Positions 23,472 to 32,966 of a DNA stretch of 64,000 nucleotides are shown here, one piece after another. Every line of letters starts with the position of its first letter. Within the stretch, counting starts at the first letter, position 1. Where the stretch lies: positions 186,001 through 250,000 of the forward strand of contig NZ_JAAAMI010000002.1 of NCBI RefSeq assembly GCF_010500845.1, in the 5' to 3' direction. The position numbers were made by a program, and so were the translations under genes. The notes beneath the pieces were generated by a model. It had not been told where the DNA came from and did no database searches. It was given only the letters and a program-made list of their open reading frames with translations. The DNA is from Flagellimonas sediminis (GTDB lineage Bacteria; Bacteroidota; Bacteroidia; Flavobacteriales; Flavobacteriaceae).

Positions 23472-25874
23472 ATGAAGAACTCAACTATCCTCATTGCATT
23501 ATTTTATTCCGTTTGTTCCGTATTAAGTGCACAAACCTTTGAAAAGACCAAGGATTTTCAAAAATTTAATGGTTATTTCAATTTTTTCTATGACGACAAA
23601 ACCGATAAGATTTATCTACAGGTAGACGATCTGGAAAAGGATTTCTTATACGTCTACTCCTTAAGCAGTGGGATCGGCAGTAATGATATCGGTTTGGACC
23701 GGGGACAGTTGGGGAACGAGCAAGTGGTGTTCTTCAAAAAAGCAGGCAATAAACTGTTGTTGGTACAACCCAATTTGACCTTTAGGGCCATTACAGATAA
23801 TGAACTGGAACGCAAGTCCGTGGAACAGGCCTTTGCCAAATCCGTAATGCACGGGTTTAAAATTGAGGAGGAATCCAAAGGAAGCTACCTCATTGATTTT
23901 ACTGAGTTTTTAATGCGTGATGCCCACGGTGTGTCCGATAGATTAAAAAGAACCAAACAAGGCTCTTATAGCGTGGATGCCAGTAAGAGTGCCTTGGCCT
24001 TTGAGCGTACCAAGGCGTTCCCTAAAAATGTGGAGTTTGATGTAACCCTTACCTTTAAAGGTAATCCGGAAGGGGCTTGGATCCGTTCCGTAACCCCAGA
24101 CCCCAGTTTGGTGACCGTGGCACAACACCATTCCCTTGTGGAGTTGCCGGATAATAAATATGAAAAAAGGGATTTTGACCCGCGAAGTGGATCCTATCCA
24201 TTTTCGTATTACGATTATGCCACCCCGGTTCAAGAACCCATTTTGAAGCAATTCATCAGAAGACATCGGTTGGAGAAGAAAAACCCAAGTGCTGCGGTGA
24301 GCGAAGCGGTGGAACCGATTATTTATTATTTGGATAATGGTACCCCGGAGCCCATCCGTTCCGCCTTGATGGAAGGGGGCAAATGGTGGAACCAAGCTTT
24401 TGAAGCAGCCGGATACAAGGACGCCTTTCAAATGAAGATATTGCCCGATGATGCCGACCCCCTTGATGTTCGGTACAATGTGGTACAGTGGGTGCACCGT
24501 TCCACCAGGGGATGGAGCTATGGTAGCAGTGTTACCGATCCACGTACTGGAGAGATCATTAAAGGTCACGTAAGTTTGGGTAGTTTACGGATCCGTCAAG
24601 ATTTTATGATCGCTCAAGCCTTAATGAACAAACCTTTTGCGGAACGCGATGATAACTACCAGCCCATGTTGGATTTGGCCTTGGCCAGGATCAGGCAACT
24701 TTCTGCCCATGAAATTGGTCATACCCTCGGATTTGCACATAATTTTGCAGCAAGCCCCATCGATAAATCCTCCGTAATGGATTATCCACACCCACAATTT
24801 AAACTGGAAGGGAACAACATCAGTTTTGCCAATGCATACGAAACAGGAATTGGCGCGTGGGACAAGGTAACTGTTGCCTATTCCTATTCTGATTTTCCAA
24901 CGGGAACCAATGAGAAAGAAGCATTGAATGCCATTTTGAAAAAAGCCCAAGATGATGGTTTGCGTTATATCTCCGATCAAGATGCCCGCCCAACAGGTGG
25001 TGCACATTTGTTGGCCCACTTGTGGGACAATGGTAAAAGTGCCAGTCAAGAATTGGAGAGCATGTTGGAGATCCGCAAAAAAGCCATCAATAACTTTTCC
25101 ATAGACAATATTAGAAGTGGAGAGGCCTATTCCACCTTGGAAGATGTATTTGTACCCATCTATTTCTTCCACAGATATCAGGCCGAAGCGGTATCCAAGA
25201 TTATTGGTGGTTTGGATTACAATTATGCCGTAAAGGACGGAGGTGAATTTGCCGTGAAACCCATCAATGCTGCTGTTCAGGAGCAAGCCATGAAATCCAT
25301 ATTGAAAACATTGGATGCAGAAGTAATCGCTGTTCCAAAGGATAAATTGGATCTTTTTCCACCAAGGGCCGTTGGTTTTCCACGCACAAGGGAATCCTTT
25401 AAAGGTAGGACTGGGGTAAGTTTTGATGCCCTTTCCGCAGCTGAGACCGCAGCTGACATGACGCTTGGTTTATTATTGCATCCTGAGCGTGCTTCCCGAT
25501 TGATCCAACAAAAAAGCTTGGATAAAAATCAAATGGGATTAAAAGAAGTGTTGGACGAAACCATTAAGGGTACTTTTGACCTTTCACACAAGGATGATTA
25601 TGAGGAAGAAGTACAGAACACCGTCAATTTTAGGGTACTTTACCATATCATGAACTTAGCGGCCCATACGGATGTACATCCACAAGTAAATGCCATTGCT
25701 TTGGAAGCTTTGAAGAATTTGAAGGTACAATTGCTAGGTAACGGCAAGAATGCTATCGCTGTAGAAATGGTTCAGCGAATCGATGATTTCATGAAAGAAC
25801 CTTCCAAATTTAAACTTATTGAAGTGCCTCAAATTCCTGATGGTTCACCCATCGGAATGGATTGTATGGACTAG
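23472..25874 (+). CDS. Secreted zinc-dependent metalloprotease (DUF5117/DUF4953 type)
   Basis: 800 residues with a signal peptide (about 1-20, ending VLSAQ). The metzincin-type zinc motif HEIGHTLGFAHNF (about 413-425) contains three histidine ligands and the catalytic glutamate; VMDYPHP downstream fits the Met-turn. The N-terminal region (about 30-220) matches the extracellular domain usually found before this protease domain. It should degrade proteins in the periplasm or outside. A weak TACTTTTA box lies at 23445-23452. The GntG aldolase gene begins 11 nt after its stop. Confidence 0.87.
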   Translation: MKNSTILIALFYSVCSVLSAQTFEKTKDFQKFNGYFNFFYDDKTDKIYLQVDDLEKDFLYVYSLSSGIGSNDIGLDRGQLGNEQVVFFKKAGNKLLLVQPNLTFRAITDNELERKSVEQAFAKSVMHGFKIEEESKGSYLIDFTEFLMRDAHGVSDRLKRTKQGSYSVDASKSALAFERTKAFPKNVEFDVTLTFKGNPEGAWIRSVTPDPSLVTVAQHHSLVELPDNKYEKRDFDPRSGSYPFSYYDYATPVQEPILKQFIRRHRLEKKNPSAAVSEAVEPIIYYLDNGTPEPIRSALMEGGKWWNQAFEAAGYKDAFQMKILPDDADPLDVRYNVVQWVHRSTRGWSYGSSVTDPRTGEIIKGHVSLGSLRIRQDFMIAQALMNKPFAERDDNYQPMLDLALARIRQLSAHEIGHTLGFAHNFAASPIDKSSVMDYPHPQFKLEGNNISFANAYETGIGAWDKVTVAYSYSDFPTGTNEKEALNAILKKAQDDGLRYISDQDARPTGGAHLLAHLWDNGKSASQELESMLEIRKKAINNFSIDNIRSGEAYSTLEDVFVPIYFFHRYQAEAVSKIIGGLDYNYAVKDGGEFAVKPINAAVQEQAMKSILKTLDAEVIAVPKDKLDLFPPRAVGFPRTRESFKGRTGVSFDALSAAETAADMTLGLLLHPERASRLIQQKSLDKNQMGLKEVLDETIKGTFDLSHKDDYEEEVQNTVNFRVLYHIMNLAAHTDVHPQVNAIALEALKNLKVQLLGNGKNAIAVEMVQRIDDFMKEPSKFKLIEVPQIPDGSPIGMDCMD

Positions 25875-25885
25875 TTAACATCAGC

Positions 25886-26911
25886 ATGGAAATAAATTTA
25901 ATCAGTGATACGGTCACAAAGCCCACACCGGGCATGTTGGAGGCCATGATGCACACCAAGGTGGGCGATGATGTTTTTAAGAACGACCCCACGGTAAATG
26001 AACTGGAAGCCAAAGTTGCCAAATACTTTGGCATGGAAGCGGCCCTGTTTTTTCCAAGTGGGACCATGACCAACCAAACGGCTATCAAAATCCACACACA
26101 ACCAGGGGACCAATTGATCTGTGACAAATACGCCCATATCTACAACTATGAAGGGGGTGGTGTCAGTTTCAACAGTGGGGTTTCCTGTAAACTGGTGGAT
26201 GGAAATCGGGGCATGATGACCGCGGAACAAGTGGAAGCATCCATTAATCCTCCCGATTTTTATCATAGTCCATTGACCACTTTGGTAAGCATTGAAAATA
26301 CTACGAACAAAGGCGGTGGAGCTTGCTGGGATTTTACGGAGCTACAAAAAATTGGCAAAGTCTGTAAAGACCATAATCTCAAATACCATTTGGATGGCGC
26401 CCGATTATGGAACGCTTTGGTCAAGAAAGGGGAGGACCCCAAAGCCTATGGCAAGTTGTTCGATACCATCAGTGTTTGTTTGAGCAAGGGTATGGGTTGC
26501 CCCGTAGGTTCTGTATTGGTTGGCAGTAAGGAGCATATTAACAAAGCCCTTCGCATTCGTAAGGTATTTGGCGGAGGTATGCGACAATCAGGCTTTTTGG
26601 CCGCCGCAGGTATTTATGCCATGGACCATCATATTGAACGATTGGCCGAAGACCACCGCAAAGCGGAAGAAATAGGGGAAGTGCTCTTTACTTTGGATTT
26701 CATCAAAAAAGTGGAGCCCATTGAAACGAACATCATTATTTTCGAGATTGATGAAACCAAAATGTCCTCTGCGACTTTCTTGGAACAATTAAGCCAAAAC
26801 CAAGTTTCCATTATTGGAATGGGGCAGGGGAAACTGCGTATCGTCACCCATCTGGATTATACGGATGACATGCACGCCCATTTCTTGAAAATCCTTAATA
26901 GGATTGGTTGA
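25886..26911 (+). CDS. GntG-type PLP-dependent aldolase (threonine aldolase family)
   Basis: 341 residues from the ATG at 25886 (the frame is open to a TTG at 25862 that overlaps the upstream gene). Fold-type I PLP enzyme: MEINLISDTVTKPTPGMLEAM start, HLDGARLWNALV (about 178), and the PLP lysine in TISVCLSKGMGCPVGS (about 205). Family members split L-threonine or L-allo-threonine into glycine and acetaldehyde; some open hexose-derived amino acids. Threonine aldolase is the safer call. It lies 11 nt behind the metalloprotease gene, probably one transcript. Confidence 0.88.
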   Translation: MEINLISDTVTKPTPGMLEAMMHTKVGDDVFKNDPTVNELEAKVAKYFGMEAALFFPSGTMTNQTAIKIHTQPGDQLICDKYAHIYNYEGGGVSFNSGVSCKLVDGNRGMMTAEQVEASINPPDFYHSPLTTLVSIENTTNKGGGACWDFTELQKIGKVCKDHNLKYHLDGARLWNALVKKGEDPKAYGKLFDTISVCLSKGMGCPVGSVLVGSKEHINKALRIRKVFGGGMRQSGFLAAAGIYAMDHHIERLAEDHRKAEEIGEVLFTLDFIKKVEPIETNIIIFEIDETKMSSATFLEQLSQNQVSIIGMGQGKLRIVTHLDYTDDMHAHFLKILNRIG

Positions 26912-26932
26912 GAAACTGGTCGTTGACCAACA

Positions 26933-27259
26933 CTATTTCATAAAGGAGTCCAACCCCGGAATGTTGGGCATACCTTCCTTGGCAACGGCGGCCAATTCGG
27001 TTTCGTTGATATTGGTGGCTTTTGCAATGGCCTTGTTCAAGGTAAGGATCAAGTAGTCTTCCAATTGCTCTTTGTCTTCCAATAGGGAATCGTCAATGGA
27101 TATGGATTTAATTTCGCGGTTGGCGGTCAGGGTCACTTTCAACAACCCATCGGCCGACTGTTCATCCACCAATACAGTGTTCAAACGTGCTTTGGTTTCC
27201 TCTACTTTTTTCTGGGTTTCCTTCAATTTACCCATCATTCCCATGATATCTCCAAACAT
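26933..27259 (-). CDS. YbaB/EbfC family nucleoid-associated protein
   Basis: 108 residues, the family length. [26 protein letters not shown] opens like other YbaB proteins, followed by [22 protein letters not shown] and a helical C-terminus. YbaB forms dimers shaped like tongs that bind DNA without strong sequence preference and compact it. In many bacteria it sits between dnaX and recR; here it stands alone, converging with the aldolase gene and divergent from the prolyl oligopeptidase. Confidence 0.9.
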   Translation of the reverse strand: MFGDIMGMMGKLKETQKKVEETKARLNTVLVDEQSADGLLKVTLTANREIKSISIDDSLLEDKEQLEDYLILTLNKAIAKATNINETELAAVAKEGMPNIPGLDSFMK

Positions 27260-27304
27260 AATTTCAAAATTTTAAATTGATTTTTTTTCAAAATCCCACT
27301 CACT

Positions 27305-27333
27305 TGTCATGTCGAGCGAAAGCGAGACATCTT
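27305..27333. repeat. Possible interspersed repeat fragment (TGTCATGTCGAGCG type)
   Basis: TGTCATGTCGAGCGAAAGCG, continuing to GAGACATCTT, is a partial inverted repeat (ATGTC ... GACAT). Sequences of this type are scattered between genes in flavobacterial genomes, from memory. Only one copy is in the window. Confidence 0.4.
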
Positions 27334-27426
27334 AATAGACCGTTCTACCGCGTTAAGGGCAACTAATCCGTACTCTTCGTTATACCTAATCTCAAAAGTA
27401 GTAAATTGGCTAAAACCTATAAACGG

Positions 27427-29565
27427 ATGAAACACACTATTTCTAGAATTCATATTCTGGTTTTATGCCTTATTTTTGCAAGTTCTTGCAAGAACAGTAA
27501 AGAAGAATCAATGAACATAGCCCCACCAGTGGCCCCCAAGCATCCAACCAAGTTGGAAAAGCACGGCGATGTACGGATCGATGATTATTATTGGATGAAC
27601 AATAGGGAGGACCAACAGGTTCTGGACTATTTGAATGCCGAGAACGAGTATTACCAAAAAATGACCGCGCATACCATTCCCTTTCAGGAAGAACTGTACA
27701 AGGAAATGAAAGGAAGGATCAAGGAGGATGATTCCTCCGTGCCCTACAAACTGGACGGATATTGGTACATTACCCGTTATGAAGAAGGTAAGGAGTACCC
27801 TATCCATTCCAGAAAAAAGGAAAATTTGGATGCAGAGGAGGAGTTGATGTTCGATTGTAACCAAATGGCCGAAGGGCACGATTTTTTCAATCTAAGGGGA
27901 ATTTCGGTGACTCCTGACAATACTTTGGCAGCTTTTGCTACGGATACCATTTCTAGACGTCAGTACAACATCCAGTTCAAAAACCTGAAAACAGGAGAAA
28001 TTTATCCAGACATCATCAATAATACCACAGGAAGTTCTGTTTGGGCCAGCGATGGTAAAACCCTTTTCTATACTAAAAAGGACCCTGTGACCCTGCGTTC
28101 AGACCGTATTTTCAAGCACGTACTGGGAACCCCTTCGGAAGATGATGTGTTGGTCTTTGAGGAAACGGACGACACCTACAATACCTTTGTATACAAGACC
28201 AAATCCAGAAAGTACATTGTAATCGGTTCAGGCAGTACCCTGACCACCGAATACCGAATTTTGAATGCCGATGATCCTAATGGGGAATTCAAGATTTTTT
28301 CTCCCCGTGAAAAAGGGGTGGAATATTCCATTTCGCATTATGATGGCAATTTTTATGTGTTGACCAACAAAGACGGTGCTACCAACTTTAAGTTGATGAA
28401 GACCGATGAGGAGCACACCACTTCCGAGCATTGGAAAGAATTTATTCCGCACCGTGAAGAAGTATTGTTGGAGGATATTGAGATTTTCAAGGATTATTAT
28501 GTGCTATCTGAAAGGGAAAATGGCCTTAACCAAATGAAAATCTCCAAATGGGACGGTTCCGATAGTTATTACCTTCCTTTTGAAAGTGAAACCTATGTGG
28601 CCGGACCTTCTACCAACTTGGATTTTGACACCAAGGAACTCCGTTACTACTATAATGAAATGGGTGCCCCGTATGCGATGATCGATTTCAACATGGAGAC
28701 CAAGACCAAAAAGGTGTTGAAGGAGCAGGAAGTATTGGGGGGAAAGTTCGACAAGAACAATTACAAGACCGAACGCCTTTGGGCCACGGCAAGGGATGGT
28801 AAAAAAGTGCCCATTTCATTGGTATACCGCAAAGACACCCCGCTAGATGGTACCAGTCCATTGTTACAATATGGATATGGATCCTATGGGGCTACTATTG
28901 ACCCCTATTTTTCCTCGGTACGTTTGAGTTTGTTAGATCGCGGCTTTATTTACGCCATTGCCCATATTCGGGGTGGCGAATATTTGGGAAGACCTTGGTA
29001 CGAGGATGGAAAGCTGTTGGCCAAAAAGAACACTTTTACCGATTTTATTGATGTGTCCAAGTTCCTGATCGAGCAAAATTATACCAGCCCCGAGCATTTG
29101 TATGCCATGGGCGGTTCTGCAGGTGGATTGTTGATGGGAGCCGTGATCAACATGGCCCCTGAATTGTATCACGGGGTAATCGCTGCCGTACCTTTTGTGG
29201 ATGTGGTCACCACCATGTTGGATGACACCATTCCACTGACAACAGGCGAATATGACGAATGGGGCAATCCCAATGACAAGGAATACTATGATTATATCAA
29301 ATCGTATTCCCCTTATGACAATGTGGAAGCCAAGGCATATCCCAACTTATATGTCTCCACCGGATTACACGATTCGCAGGTACAATATTGGGAACCTGCC
29401 AAGTGGGTTGCCAAGCTAAGGGAGTATAAAACGGATGACAACCAGCTATTTCTGGACACCAATATGGATGCCGGACATGGCGGTGCATCTGGTCGTTTTG
29501 AGGCTTTAAAGGAAACCGCAAAGGAATATGCCTTCATTTTAGACCTCGAAGGAAAAGCCCTTTAA
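27427..29565 (+). CDS. Prolyl oligopeptidase (S9 family) lipoprotein
   Basis: 712 residues from the ATG at 27427 (an in-frame TTG at 27406 is upstream). The start gives a lipoprotein signal with lipobox FASSC (Cys21), so the enzyme is membrane-tethered. The N-terminal propeller domain (about 80-460, opening with [18 protein letters not shown]) precedes the alpha/beta-hydrolase domain with Ser in AMGGSAGG (about 562), Asp near the SYSPYDN region and His in [11 protein letters not shown] (about 681). It cuts peptides after proline. The next gene lies 70 nt downstream with its own promoter. Confidence 0.93.
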   Translation: MKHTISRIHILVLCLIFASSCKNSKEESMNIAPPVAPKHPTKLEKHGDVRIDDYYWMNNREDQQVLDYLNAENEYYQKMTAHTIPFQEELYKEMKGRIKEDDSSVPYKLDGYWYITRYEEGKEYPIHSRKKENLDAEEELMFDCNQMAEGHDFFNLRGISVTPDNTLAAFATDTISRRQYNIQFKNLKTGEIYPDIINNTTGSSVWASDGKTLFYTKKDPVTLRSDRIFKHVLGTPSEDDVLVFEETDDTYNTFVYKTKSRKYIVIGSGSTLTTEYRILNADDPNGEFKIFSPREKGVEYSISHYDGNFYVLTNKDGATNFKLMKTDEEHTTSEHWKEFIPHREEVLLEDIEIFKDYYVLSERENGLNQMKISKWDGSDSYYLPFESETYVAGPSTNLDFDTKELRYYYNEMGAPYAMIDFNMETKTKKVLKEQEVLGGKFDKNNYKTERLWATARDGKKVPISLVYRKDTPLDGTSPLLQYGYGSYGATIDPYFSSVRLSLLDRGFIYAIAHIRGGEYLGRPWYEDGKLLAKKNTFTDFIDVSKFLIEQNYTSPEHLYAMGGSAGGLLMGAVINMAPELYHGVIAAVPFVDVVTTMLDDTIPLTTGEYDEWGNPNDKEYYDYIKSYSPYDNVEAKAYPNLYVSTGLHDSQVQYWEPAKWVAKLREYKTDDNQLFLDTNMDAGHGGASGRFEALKETAKEYAFILDLEGKAL

Positions 29566-29576
29566 AAATAAAATAT

Positions 29577-29584
29577 TACTTTTG
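29577..29584 (+). promoter_or_regulatory. -7 box (TACTTTTG) of the proposed cysteate synthase gene
   Basis: Exact TAnnTTTG. The flanking sequence ATTACTTTTGCA closely resembles that before the acyltransferase gene (TATACTTTTGCA, 30767-30778). Confidence 0.65.
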
Positions 29585-29586
29585 CA

Positions 29587-29620
29587 GGGAACATTTTTCT
29601 TATCTTTAGAAAATGTTCCC
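29587..29620. promoter_or_regulatory. Perfect 11-bp inverted repeat at the transcription start, candidate operator or 5'-UTR hairpin
   Basis: GGGAACATTTT (29587-29597) is the exact reverse complement of AAAATGTTCCC (29610-29620), with a 12-nt spacer. It begins 2 nt after the -7 box, so it covers the predicted start of transcription and the 5' leader of the PLP gene at 29636. Confidence 0.6.
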
Positions 29621-29635
29621 TACCTAATACCAGTT

Positions 29636-30676
29636 ATGAAGAAACAGATAAATGCTCATAGCAGTATCCTAGACCTAATTGGAAGTACCCCCTTAGTCAA
29701 GCTTAACAAGATTACAGCCCCACTTACCGGAAACTTCTATGCCAAACTGGAAGCTTTTAATCCTGGACATTCCTCAAAGGACCGAATTGCGGTCCATATC
29801 ATTGAGGAGGCGGAAAGAAAAGGCATCCTGCAACCAGGCAGTACCATCATAGAGACAACATCTGGAAACACAGGCTTTAGCTTGGCCATGGTTAGCATTG
29901 TTAAAGGTTATAAATGTATTTTGGCCGTTAGCTCCAAGTCATCGCCGGATAAAATCGACATGCTTCGCTCCATGGGAGCCAAGGTATACGTATGCCCTGC
30001 GCACGTGAGCGCGGACGATCCGCGATCGTATTATGAAGTGGCCAAACGTTTGCATAGTGAAACGGATAATTCCATATACATCAACCAATATTTCAATGAA
30101 CTGAACATTGATGCCCACTACAAGACCACGGGTCCTGAAATTTGGGAACAGACCAATGGGCAGATCACGCATTTGGTTGCCTGTAGTGGAACCGGTGGTA
30201 CCATATCCGGTATTGCCCGTTATCTAAAAGAGCAGAACCCGAACGTGAAGGTTTTGGGTGTTGATGCCTACGGATCTGTATTGAAAAAATATCACGAAAC
30301 TGGAGAGTTCGACCATAACGAAGTATATCCATACCGAATTGAAGGATTGGGTAAAAACCTGATTCCTGCCGCAACGGACTTCAACAGTATAGACCGTTAC
30401 GTAAAGGTAACCGATGGAGAAAGTGCCCATATGGCCCGCAAGTTGGCCCATACCGAAGGTATTTTTGCAGGCTACACCAGTGGTGCCGCCATGCAGGCTC
30501 TGTTCCAGTTGGACACTGAGGGCGAGTTTACTTCCGACAGCAATGTGGTGGTGGTATTCCCAGACCATGGCTCACGTTATATGAGCAAGGTATATAGTAA
30601 CGAATGGATGGAAAATCAAGGCTTTTTTGACATCCAGGATGCGGAAGTACCTGAAAAGATAGAATACATCAAGTAA
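29636..30676 (+). CDS. PLP-dependent cysteine-synthase-family protein, proposed cysteate synthase (sulfonolipid synthesis)
   Basis: 346 residues from the ATG at 29636; the frame extends to a TTG at 29582, but that lies in the -7 box. Fold-type II PLP enzyme: PLP lysine in [10 protein letters not shown] (about 46), substrate loop [12 protein letters not shown] (about 74), phosphate-binding SGTGGTISG (about 190) and a C-terminal FPDHGSRYM. It lacks the CBS and ACT domains of cystathionine synthase and threonine synthase. The next gene is a serine-palmitoyltransferase-like enzyme. In sulfonolipid-making Bacteroidota, a cysteine-synthase homologue makes L-cysteate from O-phosphoserine and sulfite, and an SPT-like enzyme then acylates it. 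Family certain; cysteate role inferred from the pairing. A plain cysteine synthase is the alternative. Confidence 0.7.
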   Translation: MKKQINAHSSILDLIGSTPLVKLNKITAPLTGNFYAKLEAFNPGHSSKDRIAVHIIEEAERKGILQPGSTIIETTSGNTGFSLAMVSIVKGYKCILAVSSKSSPDKIDMLRSMGAKVYVCPAHVSADDPRSYYEVAKRLHSETDNSIYINQYFNELNIDAHYKTTGPEIWEQTNGQITHLVACSGTGGTISGIARYLKEQNPNVKVLGVDAYGSVLKKYHETGEFDHNEVYPYRIEGLGKNLIPAATDFNSIDRYVKVTDGESAHMARKLAHTEGIFAGYTSGAAMQALFQLDTEGEFTSDSNVVVVFPDHGSRYMSKVYSNEWMENQGFFDIQDAEVPEKIEYIK

Positions 30677-30701
30677 TGTTTATTTCGCTATAATATTAGG
30701 A

Positions 30702-30730
30702 ACGGCAATGCAATACATTGCCGTTTTTTT
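30702..30730 (+). terminator. Intrinsic terminator after the cysteate synthase gene
   Basis: ACGGCAATG (30702-30710) pairs with CATTGCCGT (30716-30724), followed by a T run. It separates the gene from the next one 120 nt away. Confidence 0.88.
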
Positions 30731-30768
30731 ATGCTGAAAATTCGTTATGCGAGCAACGTAAAAATATA

Positions 30769-30776
30769 TACTTTTG
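30769..30776 (+). promoter_or_regulatory. -7 box (TACTTTTG) of the SPT-like gene
   Basis: Exact TAnnTTTG, 24 nt before the ATG at 30800. Core and flanks resemble the promoter of the upstream PLP gene. Confidence 0.65.
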
Positions 30777-30799
30777 CAATTGAATCAAATTTAAGGTAG

Positions 30800-32059
30800 A
30801 TGAGAGATTTATTCGATAGAATCATTGAGAACAAGGGACCATTGGGAAAATGGGCTTCGCAGGCCGAAGGATATTTTGTGTTCCCGAAATTGGAAGGACC
30901 CATTTCCAACCGCATGAAGTTCCAAGGAAAGGATGTCATAACGTGGAGTATCAATGACTATCTGGGGCTAGCCAGTCTACCGGAAATCAAAAAAGTGGAC
31001 GGGGAAGCCGCCATGGAGCACGGTGCCGCCTATCCCATGGGGGCACGTATGATGAGTGGACATACCGATTATCACGAACAATTGGAAAAGGAATTGGCTG
31101 CCTTTGTCCATAAACAAGCTGCCTATTTGTTGAACTTCGGGTACCAAGGATTTATGTCCGTCATTGACGCCTTGGTTTCCAAAGATGATATTATTGTGTA
31201 TGACGTGGATTGTCATGCCTGTATCATAGATGGTGTCCGTTTGCACATGGGCAAACGTTTTACCTTCAAGCACAACGATCCCGAAAGTTTGGAGAAAAAC
31301 TTGGAACGTGCCACCAAAATGGCCAACGAGACCGGTGGTGGTATCCTTGTAATTTCTGAAGGGGTATTTGGTATGCGCGGGGAGCAGGGTATCCTAAAAG
31401 AGATTGTAGCCTTGAAGAAAAAATACAATTTCAGGTTTATGGTCGATGATGCCCATGGATTTGGTACTTTGGGCAAAACCGGTGCAGGGGCAGGTGAGGA
31501 GCAAGGTGTGCAGGATGAAATCGACGTGTACTTGGCCACATTTGCCAAATCGATGGCCGGTATTGGTGCTTTTGTGGCCGCCGATAAGGAAATCATTGAA
31601 TATTTGAAATACAATCTTAGATCGCAAATGTTCGCCAAGTCGTTGCCAATGATCTATGTTAAAGGCGCCCTGAAGCGTTTGGATATGTTGCGTTCCAAAC
31701 CAGAGTTGAAGGCTAAGCTTTGGGACAATGTGAATGCACTTCAAAATGGTCTTAAGGAACGTGGTTTTAATATTGGTACCACCACCAGTTGTGTGACCCC
31801 GGTTTACTTGAACGGTAGTATTCCAGAAGCGATGGCCTTGGTAAAAGACCTTCGCGAGAATCATGGGATCTTCTGTTCCATTGTAGTGTACCCGGTAATT
31901 CCAAAAGGATTGATTCTGTTGCGTTTGATTCCGACGGCCACACATACGATGGAAGATATTGCTGAAACTTTGGATGCCTTTTCATCCATTCGTGAACGTT
32001 TGGAAAACGGAACTTACAAGCGATTGTCCGCAGCGGTTTCTGCCGCGATGGGAGAATAA
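30800..32059 (+). CDS. Alpha-oxoamine synthase (serine-palmitoyltransferase-like), proposed cysteate fatty acyltransferase
   Basis: 419 residues of fold-type I PLP alpha-oxoamine synthase type. Visible motifs: the substrate-binding VDDAHGFGTLG (about 216), and the PLP lysine in ATFAKSMAGIG (about 248), where SPT and KBL enzymes have T-x-x-K-S. The N-terminal 25 residues, MRDLFDRIIENKGPLGKWAS, and the near-absence of gaps match flavobacterial homologues such as the F. johnsoniae enzyme reported to condense cysteate with a fatty acyl-CoA to make the capnine backbone. Serine palmitoyltransferase or AONS/KBL are alternatives. Its neighbour encodes the expected cysteate supplier. The product would be a cell-envelope sulfonolipid linked to gliding motility. 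Confidence 0.75.
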   Translation: MRDLFDRIIENKGPLGKWASQAEGYFVFPKLEGPISNRMKFQGKDVITWSINDYLGLASLPEIKKVDGEAAMEHGAAYPMGARMMSGHTDYHEQLEKELAAFVHKQAAYLLNFGYQGFMSVIDALVSKDDIIVYDVDCHACIIDGVRLHMGKRFTFKHNDPESLEKNLERATKMANETGGGILVISEGVFGMRGEQGILKEIVALKKKYNFRFMVDDAHGFGTLGKTGAGAGEEQGVQDEIDVYLATFAKSMAGIGAFVAADKEIIEYLKYNLRSQMFAKSLPMIYVKGALKRLDMLRSKPELKAKLWDNVNALQNGLKERGFNIGTTTSCVTPVYLNGSIPEAMALVKDLRENHGIFCSIVVYPVIPKGLILLRLIPTATHTMEDIAETLDAFSSIRERLENGTYKRLSAAVSAAMGE

Positions 32060-32084
32060 TTATCCAAAAAAAAACATACAAAAG

Positions 32085-32120
32085 AAAACCGTACAAGTTC
32101 ATCAACTGTACGGTTTTTTT
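32085..32120. terminator. Intrinsic terminator after the SPT-like gene
   Basis: AAAACCGTACA (32085-32095) pairs exactly with TGTACGGTTTT (32107-32117), followed by a T run; it ends 5 nt before the stop codon of the convergent gene at 32125 and could act in both directions. Confidence 0.88.
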
Positions 32121-32124
32121 ATTG

Positions 32125-32466
32125 TCATAAATCTCGTCGAACCAAAACAGCCAATTTCTTAGGGGCCACTTCGCAGTACGCGCAGGTCAAAGCATCTTTT
32201 AATATATCTTTTTCCAAGGATCCCAATTCCACAATCGTCCATCCTTGTTTTCCCCATTTATTTGGTACGGGATAAATTTTTCCTGGACTCATTTTGGTGA
32301 AAACATCTTGATCCACTTCTGATATCTTCAGTGTGGCAGTATATTTACTGGAATCATAAGTGGCAAAAATCTTATTTTTGACTCGAAAGGAGGTCTTTTC
32401 AAAATGTGGTGCCTCCTGAACTTCAGGAAAGGAAAAAACAATGGATTTGAATTCTTCAAAAGTCAT
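32125..32466 (-). CDS. MmcQ/YjbR family protein
   Basis: 113 residues. FPEVQEAPHFEKTSFRVKNKIFATYDS and the closing VEL..L-type helix fit the MmcQ/YjbR fold, a small double-wing domain described as DNA-binding by structural analogy. These proteins are common and uncharacterised. It starts with an MTFEEFKSIVFS amphipathic helix. The neighbour at 32520 is on the same strand but 53 nt away. I see no enzyme motif. Confidence 0.85.
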   Translation of the reverse strand: MTFEEFKSIVFSFPEVQEAPHFEKTSFRVKNKIFATYDSSKYTATLKISEVDQDVFTKMSPGKIYPVPNKWGKQGWTIVELGSLEKDILKDALTCAYCEVAPKKLAVLVRRDL

Positions 32467-32519
32467 GTTACAAGATAGTCAAATGGAGTATTGCCTCTTA
32501 TAGAGTATCTATTTTCTCT

Positions 32520-32909
32520 TTATTCCATTGTTACTTTGATCCAATCCTTAATGATATCCCTTAATTCAGAGGCACTGTTTTCAATTTCATTTTGGTTTTT
32601 AAAAGATGCCACTGACCTGTCATTTTCTTTCCAAAGGAGTAATTTTGAACTGGAGGTCAACAATCGTTGCTTGGGTTGTTCCAGTTTTTTCACGCCTCGA
32701 TGAAAAATCAATTGGATTTGTTTTGGCGGTTGAATTTTCATAGTAATCCGGTCAGCATCGCCAATGCAGTAATTTGGGCCGTTCCATTTTACATTTTCAT
32801 GGAGTTTGGGTTCCGCCTTCAATAGTAATTCTCGTAATTGTTCTATCTCCGTCCGCAACGGATGGTTCTGTTGGTCTAAAAAAGTGGTGACGTCCTGGTT
32901 TTTGTTCAT
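32520..32909 (-). CDS. DUF1801 domain protein
   Basis: 129 residues. The pattern EQLRELLLKAEPKLHENVKWNGPNY is typical of DUF1801 (YdhG/YdeI-like) proteins, with a small alpha/beta domain and the W-x-x-P strand. Function unknown; some relatives are linked to iron or redox stress. It is on the same strand as the MmcQ-like gene downstream (53 nt) and the DUF2306 gene upstream (57 nt). Confidence 0.85.
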   Translation of the reverse strand: MNKNQDVTTFLDQQNHPLRTEIEQLRELLLKAEPKLHENVKWNGPNYCIGDADRITMKIQPPKQIQLIFHRGVKKLEQPKQRLLTSSSKLLLWKENDRSVASFKNQNEIENSASELRDIIKDWIKVTME

Positions 32910-32966
32910 TGTTCTTTGAATTTACAATTTTGATGTGTTGTTGTTTTTGTCCGCCAACTTGTTGAC

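Noticed and set aside
26912..26932. Short hairpin TGGTC-GTT-GACCA between the aldolase and YbaB genes as a terminator
   Set aside because: Only about 5 bp, with no T run.
29582..29635. Upstream extension of the cysteate synthase gene to a TTG at 29582
   Set aside because: The TTG lies in the -7 box, and the extension would encode the inverted repeat; the ATG at 29636 fits the family start.
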